A program made the translations under genes and the position numbers. A stretch of 64,000 nucleotides of DNA from Asterias amurensis. Taxonomy: Eukaryota > Echinodermata > Asteroidea > Forcipulatida > Asteriidae. Of this stretch, positions 22,701 through 34,014 are shown piece after piece (the stretch's first letter is position 1; each line of letters opens with the position of its first letter). The notes beneath the pieces are model-generated. The model made no database searches. It saw only the letters and a program-made list of their open reading frames with translations, and had not been told where the DNA came from. The stretch covers positions 18,214,501 to 18,278,500 of the forward strand of contig NC_092660.1 of the NCBI RefSeq assembly GCF_032118995.1, given 5' to 3'.

Positions 22701-25700
22701 AAACATCTTTCCAACCATATGCATTTTATAGAAAACGGTTACAAACGCTTTTGTTTTGACCAACTCGTCCGATCCAAGGCAACGTGTTCCTTTAATAACA
22801 GTTGTTTTTATCACTGGTTCCAGCTAGCTTTTTGCTGCCAGATACGCGTACATGTACATGTATCACTTCTATGGATTCACATAATAAAAATCTTTCACAA
22901 CCCTCCCCAAGTCCTCTACAAATGATATTCAGACTTTTCGAAATATTGAAAAATCTCATTAATGTCTTTTAACAGTTGCTTTTTAAAGCCATTATACACT
23001 TTTGGTAAACAGTATTGTCCAAGTCCCACACTTCGTGTATCACAACTTATAACAAACCTGTGAAAATTTAGGCTCATTCGGTCATTGGAGTCAGGAGAAA
23101 ATAACGGGAAAACCCCCTCTTGTTTCCGCGCGTTTCGCCATGTCATGACATGTGTTCAAAATAAATCCGTAATTCTCACTATCGAGAATTGATATTGTTT
23201 TACTGTTTTCTCAAAAAGTATAGCATTTCATGGAATAATATTTCAAGAGAAGTCTTTCACCATTACCTTCTGTAAACCCTGTAAATTATTTGTAAATCTG
23301 TGAACTTTTTTTTTTTTTTCTGTACCGTAAGTGTATAATGGCTTTAAAGATCTAAAGACTTTGTAGAAATAAATGTATGGATCTAAAATATGGTTTGCTT
23401 CCATAAGAATATCTGCACAGACACACACATTTTGTATAGCATACATGTAGTTGTCCTAACAAGCAACAATGGATCACAAAGCAAACAAGTGTATTTGCAA
23501 ATAGAATTTGCAGTTTGCTAAAATGTGATCCTGAACCCTTTAGAGCAGCACTGTAAACAGAAAGGAGGGGTGCAGCGTTCTCCCTCCACAGAGGTATGCT
23601 GGCCAAGTTAAAACACCATAGGACCTCTAAGAGTCCGGCTGGAAAGCTCAGTTGAAAAGCATGCAATTTTAAACTGGACAAGGTTGTAGTTTTTATGTCT
23701 GAATGTAGACAAAACCTAACAAAATGAGAAGTATAAGTAATACGTATGCTGTAGGCCTCCCTACATGTGTACAGTTTTGTACATACATGTGTGCCATATC
23801 GTACTTTGCCTTATAATTCGTGTAGCCATACACAAGACTAGACTCGATCTGTTGCCCAGATGGTCTAATTGTACTTGGTGCCCCTTCAAACAAAAATTCA
23901 AGATTTTCCAAATAGATCACTCCAAAGAAGAGGAATCTTAAGGAGTGATATTTGGAAAAAATAGGAACATGAATCGCTTTTTCAAAGATAGTCCTAGTTT
24001 TGGACTAGTCCTAGGAGTTATTAAAAAACTACAAGAACAAGGTTAGTCCCAAGTTAGGACTTAACTCTTTGTGAAACTCACCCCATATGGTGTTGGTTTT
24101 AATAGACCTTTCCGTCTATTAAATAATAGTTTGGGGGATTTTTTCCAAAGGTATAGCCTACCAATCAGAAATCAGATTGCATAATATTATGCCTGAATCT
24201 ATTACCATGGTAACAAAACAATTGTTGTATTGGATCCCTGTGTTTTGTACAACCGAGGGGGCAAATGGCACCCTTTACAGTGTACACCATGGACTCTGTC
24301 ACAGCATGCAACAACTGTAAAATTGTACACGTTCTGGATGTAATTCAGGGGTCGAAATTGCCACTAGCCCGCTAGCCCGGGACTACCAGATTTACAGCCG
24401 GGCTACTCATTTTTCCAGCTTGATAGCTCGACGGGCTAGTGGAAAAATAATGCAAAAATCATCATCACAAACAATAAAGAACTATGTTATTGGTGTATTG
24501 TAAAGTTTGAGCCGTGACGCGGGACATAATGTGTCTTTCGGGCTACCAAAATCTAATCAGGGTTACTAAAAATTATTGGTCACTAGCCCTGCTGACTACC
24601 ATGGAAATACACTTAATTTCGACCCCTGTAATTATCAGATAATAAGTCATCTTGCTGCATTCCATTTGAACAGTTATCAGATTAAGCGTGTACCTTACAC
24701 AATGAACTTTGAACTTTAATATTAATTTGTAATTTAGTCGAAGGGAGTGTGCATGTCATACAATGGACATTTTGCCAAAAAGGAAACTAAAACACCAATG
24801 CTTTTACCCATCACTGGGTTAGAAAAGTAAAATGAATTTTGTTAGATAATCTTTTTTTGTTAATGTGTGAAAATGTGTGTATCCCCTTAAAAAAAAAAAA
24901 ACATTTTCTATGCAAGCCATAAAGGGAAGAAAACACAAACTCCTGCGTCCATGATTTATCTTTTCAGTATGTTGACACTTGTTTTTTGTCATCGTTAATT
25001 TGTTTAAGACCCCACCCAAGAACTAACATACATGTAGTTAATCCAATGTATTAAGTTTCAGTAGAAAAAAATTATACGTAACTGTAATTTATCTTTAGCA
25101 TTGTTATTTTTTAGAATGAGCGTTTTATATCAGAAAACTATCTAATTGCTTTTTTGTTTTTATTTTAAAGCTGTGCCCTCAAATTGTACACAAAAAAGAA
25201 AATATCAATTATAAATACTACTCAATCATTTTCTATTGAGCGCATTATAGAAACTGCATCCCAAATGCCATGAGGCTATTACTTAAGTATTATGTAACAG
25301 ATTTGGCAGGATTTTAATGGTCAATCTATACATAATATTATGAATCTAGATCTACACGGTATGGTTTATTGTAAACATTATGTAGACCCTACTACTGTAG
25401 CCTACAAACTGTACATTGTTGTACAAAACAAAAAAGTGGGGACACTTGTAAAAGATGTCGTCCTCCTTGAATCCTCTTACTGGAACCCTTTATATTGTTG
25501 AGTCCGCAACATTTTTTTCTTGTGCTTAGTCAATACATGCCCCATGGAGGTAGAATTAGATGGACCCGAGTAATATGCAGGCCTGATACTTCAAGGAGGC
25601 AACAAAGGCGATTGCCTCCGTGTTCCCTGGTCAATGCCTTGGTGCCCTTAAATAGCTCCAGTACAAATTTGCAATTTCATCATAGGGTGCCCTTTACCAA

Positions 25701-28700
25701 GAAAAAAATGCCTTGGTGCCCTTGCCCTTTCAACAACGAAGCATACAGGCCTGAATATGCCTATACAGGATATTTTTTTCACAGGACTCGGGAAAGTACC
25801 GAGTATACAGTGCTAACACACATCGGTGTATGGGTAAAAAAATAAAAATAATTAATATTCTTTATCCCCGATTCAAATTTAACATCTTTTATATATTTAT
25901 AATAAGCATTGGGCTATTTATTAAGGACTCCGTGTTAACTGTTTAGAGGGTAATCGGAAAGTCCTCATATTGAACATACACATGTACAATATGATCCACA
26001 TTTCTTAATACCCGTACAATATTGTTCAGTGTGTGTAAAAACTATGAATAAACTGCACATAAAATTAACACTTTCTGTATAATGCACTATGTATATTTTA
26101 GTACCCAAATTGACTAACGGGTAATGAATCTCATTTTTGCTGGCATAATGGCTGATCACAATACAACCACCTGCTTGGGATGCCAAGGATCCTGCCTGGC
26201 CTACTGTACCAACAGCTGGTAACGTGACAGCTGAGGAGTAATCAATATAATGGTTTACACTGATTTAGCTGTCTGTTAGTTTGTCTAAATCATTGTTAGG
26301 AAGAATTAATTCATTCATGTTCTAGGTTTCAATAACAACACCAACACAGAAAGTTTTTGTGACAACAACAAAATGCAATTTCTCAATTGTCATGTAATCT
26401 TAGCATCATAAAACGCACTATAATTGTATGTATAGTCTATACAAAAAACATTTAGAAAACGTTTTTATTTATTTATGAGAAATTGCCTTACATCACAAAA
26501 CAAGATCAGGCGCCCACTTCAAGACGAGGGTTACACCTACATGTAAATGACGATTTAAAGCCATTGGACACTTTCGGTAAACAGTATTGTCCAAGCCACA
26601 CTTCGTGTATCACAACTTATATATAAAATAGCAAACCTGTGAAAATTTAGGCTCAATCAGTCATCGGAGGCGGGAGAAAATAACCGGAAAACCCACTCTT
26701 GTTTCCGCATGTTCACCGTGTCATGACATGTGTTCAAAATAACTCTGTAATTCTCGCTAGATCGAGAATTGATAATTGTTTTAATGTTTTCTCAAAAATT
26801 AAAGCATTTCATGGACTTATATTTCACGAGAAGTCTTTAACCACCTGTACCTTCTGTAAACCCTGTAAATTATTTGTAAATCTGTGATTTTTTTTTTTTT
26901 TTCTGTACCGAAAGTGTATAATGGCTTTAAAGGAACACGTTGCCTTGGAACGGACGAGTTGGTCAAAACAAAAGCGTTTGTAACCGTTTTTTATATAATG
27001 CATATGGTTGGAAAGATGTTTTAAAAGTAGAATACAATGATCCACACAAGTTTGCCTCGAAATTGCGTGGTTTTTCTTCTGCTGTGCGAACTAACACGGT
27101 CAGCCATTTATGGGAGTCAAAATTTTGACCCCCATAAATGGCCGACGTGTTAGTCGACGAGGTAAAAGGAAAAGCACGCAATTTCGAGGCATGTTTGTGT
27201 GGATCATTGTATTCTACTTTTACAACATCTTTCTACCCATATGCATTTTATAAAAAACGGTTACAAACGCTTTTCAAAGACCAACTCGACCGATCCAAGG
27301 CAATGTGTCCCTTTAATGTAGGCTGTCCACCCAAACATACCAAATAAACTGTCACCAGGGGCACAAATTGCCACCTACTAGTTTGGCACAATATACTCCT
27401 GAGGGCTGAACCAGTGTTACCCCCTCCACAGTCTTACCCCATGGACATCATAGAGGTACAAATGTACCTCTGGTATCATCTAAAAGGTCAGCCACTTTGA
27501 GAGTGACTTTCTGTCGCTATTGGCTTTCCCTGCCAGGGTTCTTGTCTTTTGTTTTGTCTCTAGTGTTTTGTGTTCAACACCCACTGGAGGTGTTTCCTAC
27601 ACAATCCTTGTACACTGCCCGCGGCCAGGCCAGGTTTCTCAGTAATTTGCTAGTATTTTTTTCATTTTTGTATTCTTTTTATAACCATTGTATTGCTCTT
27701 ACTTGAAAATGTCTGATGTGCAATTTTGTAATACATGTTTTTTTTACATGTTTGCTGGCAAATAAAACGAAATGAAACGAAATCTACATGTAAGAGCTCG
27801 GCTGGTACAGCAGAATGCACTTTCTTTTTTACATGTACTGTACTTTCCAACTTTCTACAAATCAATTATGGCCCAGTGCCTTGCTCGAGGGCACAAGCGA
27901 TGAATTGACTGAGTGGGACATGAACAAATTATTACAGCACTAAGGTAATTTCATGCAATAGAATATTTTAAGGGCCTTCATTACAATAATGCCTAGCTCT
28001 AGGCATTGAGGGGAATGTACACAACAGTCAATAATCTGCCATGCAAACATTCAGCCAATGTATACAGTACAATAAACAAAACAATGTATGTTAATATTAT
28101 GCGTTGAATAATTTTTAGAGATAATATTATGTATAGTGTTACAAACTGTACAATATGTAATGCTTTGCTATCTTAGAATTCATGTTTTGGGGTTTCTTTT
28201 AAGGTTTAGTGTGCAATTGTTTGTATTGGTGATAAATAGGTACAATTGATTTGTTTGAAGTTTTTGTTTGATTTCATTTAAAAAATGTTATGATGATCAA
28301 TTTTTTTTTCATTTATGATATACAGTGGGTCTTTTTTATAGGACTCATTAAAGCAAGTGACAATTAACAACAATATGAATACTGAAGTTTCAGATGTGGG
28401 AGGAAAGCCCAAAATACATGTAGGGCAAACCCATGCCCTCAAAATCATGACAACTCACAGCCCTGAAATTGACACTCTCCAGAGGTTAAAGACACTGGAC
28501 ACCTTAGGTAATTGTCAAAGACCAGTCTTCTCACTTGGTGTATCTCAACATATGCACAAAATAACAAAACTGAGAAATTTGAACTCAATTGGTCGTCCAA
28601 GTTGCGAGACAATAATGGAAGAAAAGACACTCTTGTCTCAAGAAGTTGTGTGCTTTCAGATTCTTGATTTCGGGACCTAAAAATCCAATTCTGAGGTCTC

Positions 28701-31416
28701 AAAATCAAATTCAAATATTTTAGTGGAAATAACTTCTTTCTCGAAAACTACGTTACTTCAGAGGGAGCCGTTTCTCACAGTGTTTCATACTATCACCAGC
28801 TCTCCATTGTTTGTTACCAAATAAGTTTTTATGCTAACAATTATTTTGAGTAAATTACCAATAGTGTCCAGTGCCTTTAATAATGACATAATTATTTCCA
28901 AAATCTTTGCCCACATGTAGTAATGCACAGAATGGAGCAGGTGGTGAAACAAACAACATCTTTTGAGATCTCTTGAGATCTTAAGAACCAGGGCTGCTAA
29001 TAACCATCTATTCAATCAATCCCATCCTATGTAGATTTTCAATGTAGATTTTCACAAGACTGCAATCTAATGGGGATTAGAGATTGCACGCACTTCTGTT
29101 ACAATGGTAATTTAAAATCATTAATTCCAAACAAGTAATTCTCTCCAATTGAAATTTATGTGCTCAACTGTTACGAAACATGTGCTGCAAATGGGAGACT
29201 TTTGGAAGGTCTTTTCTCACAGGTCTTGCCAGTAGTGCACGTTCTCATACCTACATGTACACTCAGGGTGCGCATTCTCAGACCTACACGCACAATACTG
29301 AGCATGGGGGCTGCGCAAAAAAAAGGACCATCACATGTAAATGTCTGCTGTCGCCATGCAGGGTCTCAAAAGTCTCCCATTTCAAAAACAAAATCTGCTG
29401 TGCCGTTTACTTAGGCCTGGGCGACCAGTGAAATTTACTAACTTGTTTAGTCGCGACTTTGACACTAGTCGGACACTAGTCGGATTAATGGCGACTATTT
29501 GGGGCGCATTTGGTGTACATTATAGTAAAACTCACTCTGAAAAGATTGAAGGATTGTGTCACTGATGGGATGATTATGTTTTGTTAAGTTGTCATGAATA
29601 GTCGTGAGCGACACAATTGGTTCACCAAACAGGTAGTTGCGACTATTTTTGTAGTAGTTGCGACTATTTTGGTAGTACCCTTGACGGCACTATAAATCGC
29701 GTAGTTGAAAAACGGTTGGACACTAGTTGAACTACATGTAGTCACCCAGGCTTAATCATAATCATGTTAAAGGATCAGCCAGGCATAAGTCAAAGCTACA
29801 CAATACTTACTGAAGGCCTTCATTGGTTCAATCAAGGCAACGCTGAATTCCAGTCCAACCGGTAGCTCCTTAAATTCCTTCGCCACCTCGAAATGGCGCG
29901 CTCCGATCATACTCTTGTTGTTTATTGACTCGATGTGATCGCCGACTAGCACCGTACTAAGGCCCTCCATGACGCTGCCCTCCTTGATGCGCTTGATGAA
30001 TGCGTACCCTGCGCCATTGTCAGTGATAGTCAGCCCGAGAGACGCTACTGATTTCATACATTGTATGGATTTAGGGACTCCCTTCACATGGGCGACGATG
30101 AGGTCCTCTAGACCAATCTGACCCCCGAGGAGTCTTTCCATGTCCACTTTGTGGGTGTTTAACGTACAAAACAAGATCTGTGGGAGGAAGGATAAATTTG
30201 AGTGTTTTTTTTTTTAAACTGGCATGATAAAAAGTTGGAAGGTCGAAAGCAACTTGGAGGAGAACTGTTGAAATGAATTGAAGAAAAATGGGTGGGAATC
30301 ATGGACTTAATGCATGGAGCTATGCAAAAGATAAGAGGGAAATGGAAAAAGAGTGTGGAGGCTTTTAATGCCTACGTGCCACGGCACAAAGAGGCATTGT
30401 AAATGTAACCTTAAAGGTAAGAAAGTGTCTTACTAAGAAAAGAACAAGCTGAATCCACTTCAACTTGTTCAAACTTGACAGATGTCCACGTGCGGCAGGT
30501 TGTGCACTAATTGGCAATGTGAAGCCTTCTGGAATTAACACAAGGCCATGGCATGACCTCTCTGGTCTTGGCCTTGGTGCCCAATTTTGTTTTTTTAATT
30601 AAAAAATTTCCAAACTTGGAAGTGCCAATTTTTAAAATTAAAATGCCAATTGAGGTTGCCCTCTCATTGATCAAATTGACGACTTGCATTGTTGTAGGGT
30701 GTTGCGGCCGAGCGGACTTAAGAGCACCGCAAGTACTGGTGTTTCTGTTCAGCAGAGTTTTGCTTTGAGTCTCGGTCGTGACATGAGTAGTGTCCCTGCG
30801 ACATACTCCTAGAACTATTTCGGTTTCGTACGGCTATCATCTCCCGTTACGGGAGACGATAGCCGGACGAAACCGAAATAGTTCTAGGAGTACCTGCAAC
30901 CCTGGCCTGAGCAAGACAATTAACTGTTAATAATTGTTTCTCTCCAGAAATGGGTACCTGTAAGAGCAGAGATGGCTCTTGTGATTGATTTAGCTTAGTA
31001 GTATTAGTATAGTTAGCGCATATTTGTTGAACAGGCTGTATCAGAGGGAAACTGTTGTGCTTATTCACTTCAGAGCAATTTCAAGGTCCGATACTTACAT
31101 CAGTAGCAGGAATAACAAATGCTTTCGCAATCTCCTCATAAAGCTCCCGGACGTTCCCAAATCCCTCGATCCTAGCTGTGGGGCTTCCGTGCGCCAGCTG
31201 CGCATAGAACACCAACCGTCGCTGCGGTTGCTGCTGCTCTCCAGCTGGAGCTTGTCCGCCATTCGTTGTCTGTGGTTGTTGGGTCACGGAGGGGGGAGCG
31301 GGCGTAGGACCGGTTGGGTAAGACTTTGAATTGTTGACGTCATTTTCTGGCTGTTGCTCTTGCTCCGTCAGGCCCCCTTTCTGTTTCTTATCCTTCTTCT
31401 TTGGAAATAACGGCAT
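18702..31416 (-). CDS. GIPC1: GIPC-family PDZ adaptor (GAIP-interacting protein C terminus), 5 coding exons
   Basis: Minus strand exons: 31416..31099, 30177..29811, 22168..22032, 20359..20278 and 18853..18702. They total 1056 nt, or 351 residues; human GIPC1 has 333. The N-terminus [11 protein letters not shown] is followed by a Gln/Pro-rich stretch, the GH1-like region [20 protein letters not shown], then [12 protein letters not shown] and [16 protein letters not shown]. The PDZ domain spans about residues 144-225, with carboxylate-binding loop SLGLTI at 152-157 and [15 protein letters not shown]. The C-terminal GH2 domain has [12 protein letters not shown] and [11 protein letters not shown]. 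In vertebrates GIPC links receptor and transporter tails to myosin VI during endosomal trafficking; the GH1/GH2 layout here implies the same role. Vertebrates have three GIPC genes, so the symbol marks the family and not a strict 1:1 orthologue. Confidence 0.96.
18969..19166. mobile_element. CCTAAGTTAGGAC-type element with internal duplication
   Basis: Termini ccgatttcacgaaactgt and gagtttggtgaaatcaa. A 38-bp block beginning gcgccctacgtatttgg is present twice in tandem at about 19049-19124. Lies in GIPC intron 4. Confidence 0.6.
19270..19425 (-). mobile_element. tRNA-derived SINE relic
   Basis: Read on the minus strand, gtcatggccgaacgattta and gggttcgaatcccg resemble the A and B boxes of a Leu/Ser-type tRNA, as in the better copy at 49360-49765. 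Degraded. Confidence 0.45.
19679..19965 (-). mobile_element. SINE-like retroposon with (ATT)n tail
   Basis: On the minus strand a GC-rich body (including ggttgatgtggctggcagct and cacgttgtagccgcgtcctt) ends in an ATT run of about 14 units (19679-19720). This is the usual architecture of a tailed SINE. The family was not identified. Lies in GIPC intron 4. Confidence 0.6.
20278..20359 (-). CDS. GIPC1: GIPC coding exon 4 (start of GH2)
   Basis: Residues 275-301, including [15 protein letters not shown] of the myosin VI-binding GH2 domain. Acceptor TTTTCAG, donor GTAAGT. Too short to stand out as an open frame. Confidence 0.94.
20449..20752 (-). mobile_element. TT-1 element, reversed and diverged
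   Basis: Landmarks gagaaatggctccttct and a right end gtccaatgcctttaa retaining one TTAA. Lies in GIPC intron 3. Confidence 0.5.
21365..21523. mobile_element. CAGGCCTGATACTTC-type inverted-repeat element
   Basis: caggcctgctacttcatgg at the left and agcatacagccctg at the right, with the internal words ccttggtgcccttg. A better copy is 25577-25754; related reversed fragments lie at 3831-3960 and 4120-4170. Confidence 0.55.
21631..21704 (+). repeat. 37-bp direct duplication
   Basis: Two identical tandem units beginning cagttcatacgtccatgtgt, in GIPC intron 3. Confidence 0.85.
22032..22168 (-). CDS. GIPC1: GIPC coding exon 3 (linker)
   Basis: Residues 229-274. An Ala/Pro-rich linker is followed by [15 protein letters not shown], which matches the GTLRLRSRGPATV segment of vertebrate GIPC1. 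Acceptor GTTTCAG, donor GTACGT. Confidence 0.94.
22406..22795 (+). mobile_element. TT-2 long palindromic element
   Basis: Full length, TTAA at both ends, in GIPC intron 2. The arms give similar spurious frames on both strands. Confidence 0.8.
22983..23347 (-). mobile_element. TT-3 inverted-repeat element
   Basis: TTAA flanked, full length, in GIPC intron 2. Carries aaattatttgtaaatctgtg and ctatcgagaattgat landmarks. Confidence 0.75.
24344..24630. mobile_element. Inverted-repeat element, CAGGGGTCGAAATT termini
   Basis: attcaggggtcgaaattgcc and tttcgacccctgtaat are inverted ends. The interior is rich in GCTAGCCC-like words. Single copy seen, in GIPC intron 2. Confidence 0.6.
25577..25754. mobile_element. 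CAGGCCTGATACTTC-type inverted-repeat element
   Basis: Ends caggcctgatacttcaagg and cgaagcatacaggcctg are inverted. Best copy of its family in the window. Confidence 0.6.
26555..26930 (-). mobile_element. TT-3 element abutting TT-2
   Basis: TTAA flanked. Its right-hand TTAA (26927-26930) is also the left TTAA of the TT-2 copy that follows. Confidence 0.75.
26927..27316 (+). mobile_element. TT-2 long palindromic element
   Basis: Full-length palindrome sharing its left TTAA with a TT-3 element. Right end ccctttaa. Confidence 0.8.
27540..27785 (+). mobile_element. Probable LINE 3' end
   Basis: A T-rich 3' UTR-like segment ends in tgctggcaaataaaacgaaa with short aaacgaaatg tail repeats, as in 5'-truncated non-LTR retrotransposons. 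No coding remnant is left; identification is by style. Confidence 0.4.
28486..28880 (+). mobile_element. TT-1 inverted-repeat element
   Basis: Full length with TTAA at both ends, in GIPC intron 2. Termini ttaaagacactggacacc and gtgtccagtgcctttaa. Confidence 0.7.
29414..29754. repeat. Foldback repeat with GGCGACT words
   Basis: Ends taggcctgggcgac and gtcacccaggctta are inverted. The interior has repeated gcgactattttggtag and gacactagtcg. Lies in GIPC intron 2, close to exon 2. Confidence 0.45.
29811..30177 (-). CDS. GIPC1: GIPC coding exon 2 (PDZ domain)
   Basis: Residues 107-228: [12 protein letters not shown], then essentially the whole PDZ domain ([30 protein letters not shown]). Acceptor CTCCCACAG, donor GTAAGT. 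Confidence 0.98.
30697..30790 (+). mobile_element. tRNA-derived SINE fragment
   Basis: ttgcggccgagcggacttaa followed by gtgtttctgttcagcagagt matches the reverse complement of the SINE head at 49683-49765. Lies in GIPC intron 1. Confidence 0.5.
30804..30892. repeat. Near-perfect hairpin, 44-bp arms, 1-nt spacer
   Basis: Left arm 30804-30847 and right arm 30849-30892 are reverse complements with two mismatches. It starts tactcctagaactatttcgg. Lies in GIPC intron 1. Confidence 0.9.
31099..31416 (-). CDS. GIPC1: GIPC coding exon 1
   Basis: Residues 1-106. The start ATG at 31416 gives the family-typical [12 protein letters not shown] low-complexity Gln/Pro/Gly stretch precedes [13 protein letters not shown]. 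Donor GTAAGT, phase 0. Confidence 0.96.
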
Positions 31417-32355
31417 GGTAGATTGGAATGTTGGACAGACTAAAACTGTATCCCTGTATGTCAGATCACACACTATGTACAGCAATACTGTTTAGAATTG
31501 AAAAGTCTTGCAATTTATAATGCAGCTATTGCAATGCAAGTTGTAATGTCAACACAAGACAAGAGTCAACAAATACTCAACAAATCCTTGTGGCAAATCC
31601 CTTCCTTCCTCACAAAACTCGGACGGTCTGTTGCATTTTTCGCTAAATTCATGAATATAGTACACTACTCTGGTAACAATTTGAACCTAACCAAAGACCG
31701 AGAATTTATCAGCAAACTGTCATATCAAGTTTTTTGAAAATCCAAAGGTTTCTCACTATATAAAAAGTATACACCGTACACGGCGATATCGTCGCCCTTC
31801 GATTCGAGCCCCGGTTCCGTGCTGGGGCAAAATTATCCAGGGTGTGGGTAGTTCCTGCCTGCGGCCAGTCTCTGATCCAATTGACAAGGCAAGCCGATGT
31901 ATTTCCTGAGAAAACTCCACCAAAAGACTACGAATACCAAAGATTAATTAGTTAGACTCGAAATACAGTAGTTTACATTAGATCCGTTCCGCCCCCAAAC
32001 ATGCCAAAGTGCATGAACTACTTCCTGTCGAACTCTCAAGTACCATAATTTGTGTGTGTTGTCCGTCGATCACACGGGGAGCAAGATATTTTTTAGCCCA
32101 TCGACCCCCGTGGTAAATTTCAGCTCAAGCTAATCTTGAGAGAGCAGGACTTCACTCTACATGGGAACGTTACATGTATTTTGAAAACGAGGATGTAGGT
32201 TTTATTATCGCAAGGTGGCGCTATTTCATATTCTACTCCAGTTCTACTTGCACCCCCACGAAAAATAGAAGGCACTAAAAACTAACCTCTACAGCGGTTC
32301 GGAACTTTTCGTGTGCTCTCGGAACATTCCGGCACGGTTCGCGACGATCCCCCAC
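31417..32355. other. Shared upstream region of GIPC and BBOX-like copy A, proximal part
   Basis: No coding region recognised. It holds the presumed GIPC 5' UTR and promoter (minus strand). No TATA box is placed at a convincing distance. The tandem array follows directly. Confidence 0.4.
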
Positions 32356-33488
32356 GCAGCAGGTTTGGGGAGTTGTTACATAAGAGTGGACTAACCACTA
32401 GGACCTGGTTGTTATATTTTCATGTCTAAAAGATCAGTACTGCTTCAGACCTCTATATTAAAGTGTATTTGTAGCAGCAGGTTTCGGGAGTTGTTACATA
32501 AGAGTGGACTAACCACTGGGACATGGTTTATATTTTCATGTTTAAACGATGCAAGCACTGCTTCAGACCTCTTTATTCAAGTACATTGATAGCAGCAGGT
32601 TTGGGGAGTTGTTACATAAACGTGGACTAACCACTAAGACCTGGTTGTTATAATTATTTTCATGTCTTAAAGATCAGTACTGCTTCAGACTTCTATATTA
32701 AAGTACATTTGTAGCAGCAGGTTTGGGGAGCTGTTACATAAGAGTGGACTAACCACTGGGACCTGGTTGTTTATATTTTTATGTTTAAAAGATGCAAGCA
32801 CTGCTTCAGACCTCTTTATTCAAGTACATTTGTAGCAGCAGGTTTAGGGAGTTGTTACATAAGAGTGGACTAACCACTAGGACATGGTTGTTTATATTTT
32901 CATGTTTAAAAGATGCAAGCACTTCTTCAGACCTCTTTATTCAAGTACATTGATAGCAGCAGGTTTGGGGAGTTGTTACATAAGAGTGGACTAACCACTA
33001 GGACCTGGTTGTTATATTTTCATGTCTAAAAGATCAGTACTGCTTCAGACATGTTCAGACCTCTATATAAAAGTACATTGTAGCAGCAGGTTTGGGGAGT
33101 TGTTACATAAGAGTGGACTAACCACTGGGACCTGGTTGTTTATATTTTCATGTTTAAAAGATGCAAGCACTGCTTCAGACCTCTTTATTCAAGTACATTT
33201 GTAGCAGCAGGTTTTGGGAGTTGTTACATAAGAGTGGACTAACCACTAGGACCTGGTTGTTATATTTTCATGTCTAAAAGATCAGTACTGCTTCAGACCT
33301 CTATATTAAAGTACATTTGTAGCAGCAGGTTTGGGGAGTTGTTACATAAGAGTGGACTAACCACTGGGACCTGGTTGTTTATATTTTCATGTTTAAAAGA
33401 TGCAAGCACTGCTTCAGACCTCTTTATTCAAGTACATTTGTAGCAGCAGGTTTGGGGAGTTGTTACATAAGAGTGGACTAACCACTAG
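32356..33488 (+). repeat. Satellite-like array, about 120-bp monomers of two alternating types
   Basis: About 9.4 monomers start near 32356, 32472, 32591, 32714, 32834, 32956, 33080, 33203, 33320 and 33441 (partial). Each opens with gcagcaggtttggggagttg. Type a carries agatcagtactgcttcagac; type b carries agatgcaagcactgcttcag. The order is a-b-a-b-b-a-b-a-b-partial, so the higher-order unit is about 240 bp. Confidence 0.95.
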
Positions 33489-33526
33489 CCTAAACGTGTT
33501 TATTCGGACGTATTCAAAAAATTAAT

Positions 33527-34014
33527 GTGTGGCGGTTTCAACTTTCCGCTGTGTTCAGTTTCCGACTGACCAAATACGGTAGCATTATGTCATGCGATGC
33601 CTGCGCCCAACAAGCGAAAGAAGTCCATTTTTAGTGCCGTATTGAGTCATTCGTTACCCTCCGGTAGCTGTCATGGCGGCGTCCACGAGTCGAGTACAAC
33701 TAGCGGCAAACGCGTGGATCGTATGAGTTGTTTTTCATGCAAGCAGAGTGTGACCCTGCCTAAAGTTGTACCCATGAATACATGTAAAGATGGGGCAAGA
33801 GATTATGTGACTACACATAAAAGAATCGTAATATACAATTTGGGGTCACCGCTGAGAGAACTACAGTACTCGCTAGGGTACTCGCGGCGGTATCTGACAG
33901 GTCACCCGGAAAACTGAACACGCCGGAAAGCTAAAACCGTTCGAACAACGTGCTGATATGTCCGACTACGTCACCCGGAAAACTAAATACGGCGGAAGAC
34001 TGAAACCGCCACAC
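33527..34014. mobile_element. Inverted-repeat element with repeated GGAAAACTGAACACGGCGG modules
   Basis: A left end of about 38 bp (gtgtggcggtttcaactttc) is the inverse of the right end at 33975-34014 (gaagactgaaaccgccacac). Two more right-end modules lie at 33903-33945 and 34023-34060. An open frame of 106 codons inside (33597-33917) resembles no family I know. No target duplication was identified. Confidence 0.6.

Noticed and set aside
22541-22759. Similar small frames here and at 26963-27181, 27138-27347 and 46706-46924, suggesting a protein family
   Set aside because: All lie in the arms of TT-2 palindromes; similarity comes from the element, and the frames are not kept in every copy.
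23352-23681. 109-codon minus-strand frame in GIPC intron 2
   Set aside because: No similarity to a known family; its end overlaps a TT-3 element.
25495-25845. 116-codon plus-strand frame
   Set aside because: It coincides with the CAGGCCTG inverted-repeat element and has no family signature.
32356-33488. Regular repeats as a CRISPR array
   Set aside because: The 120-bp units are similar along their whole length without unique spacers, and the genome is eukaryotic.
33597-33917. 106-codon frame as a possible gene
   Set aside because: No recognised domain, no splice or promoter context, and it lies inside an inverted-repeat element.
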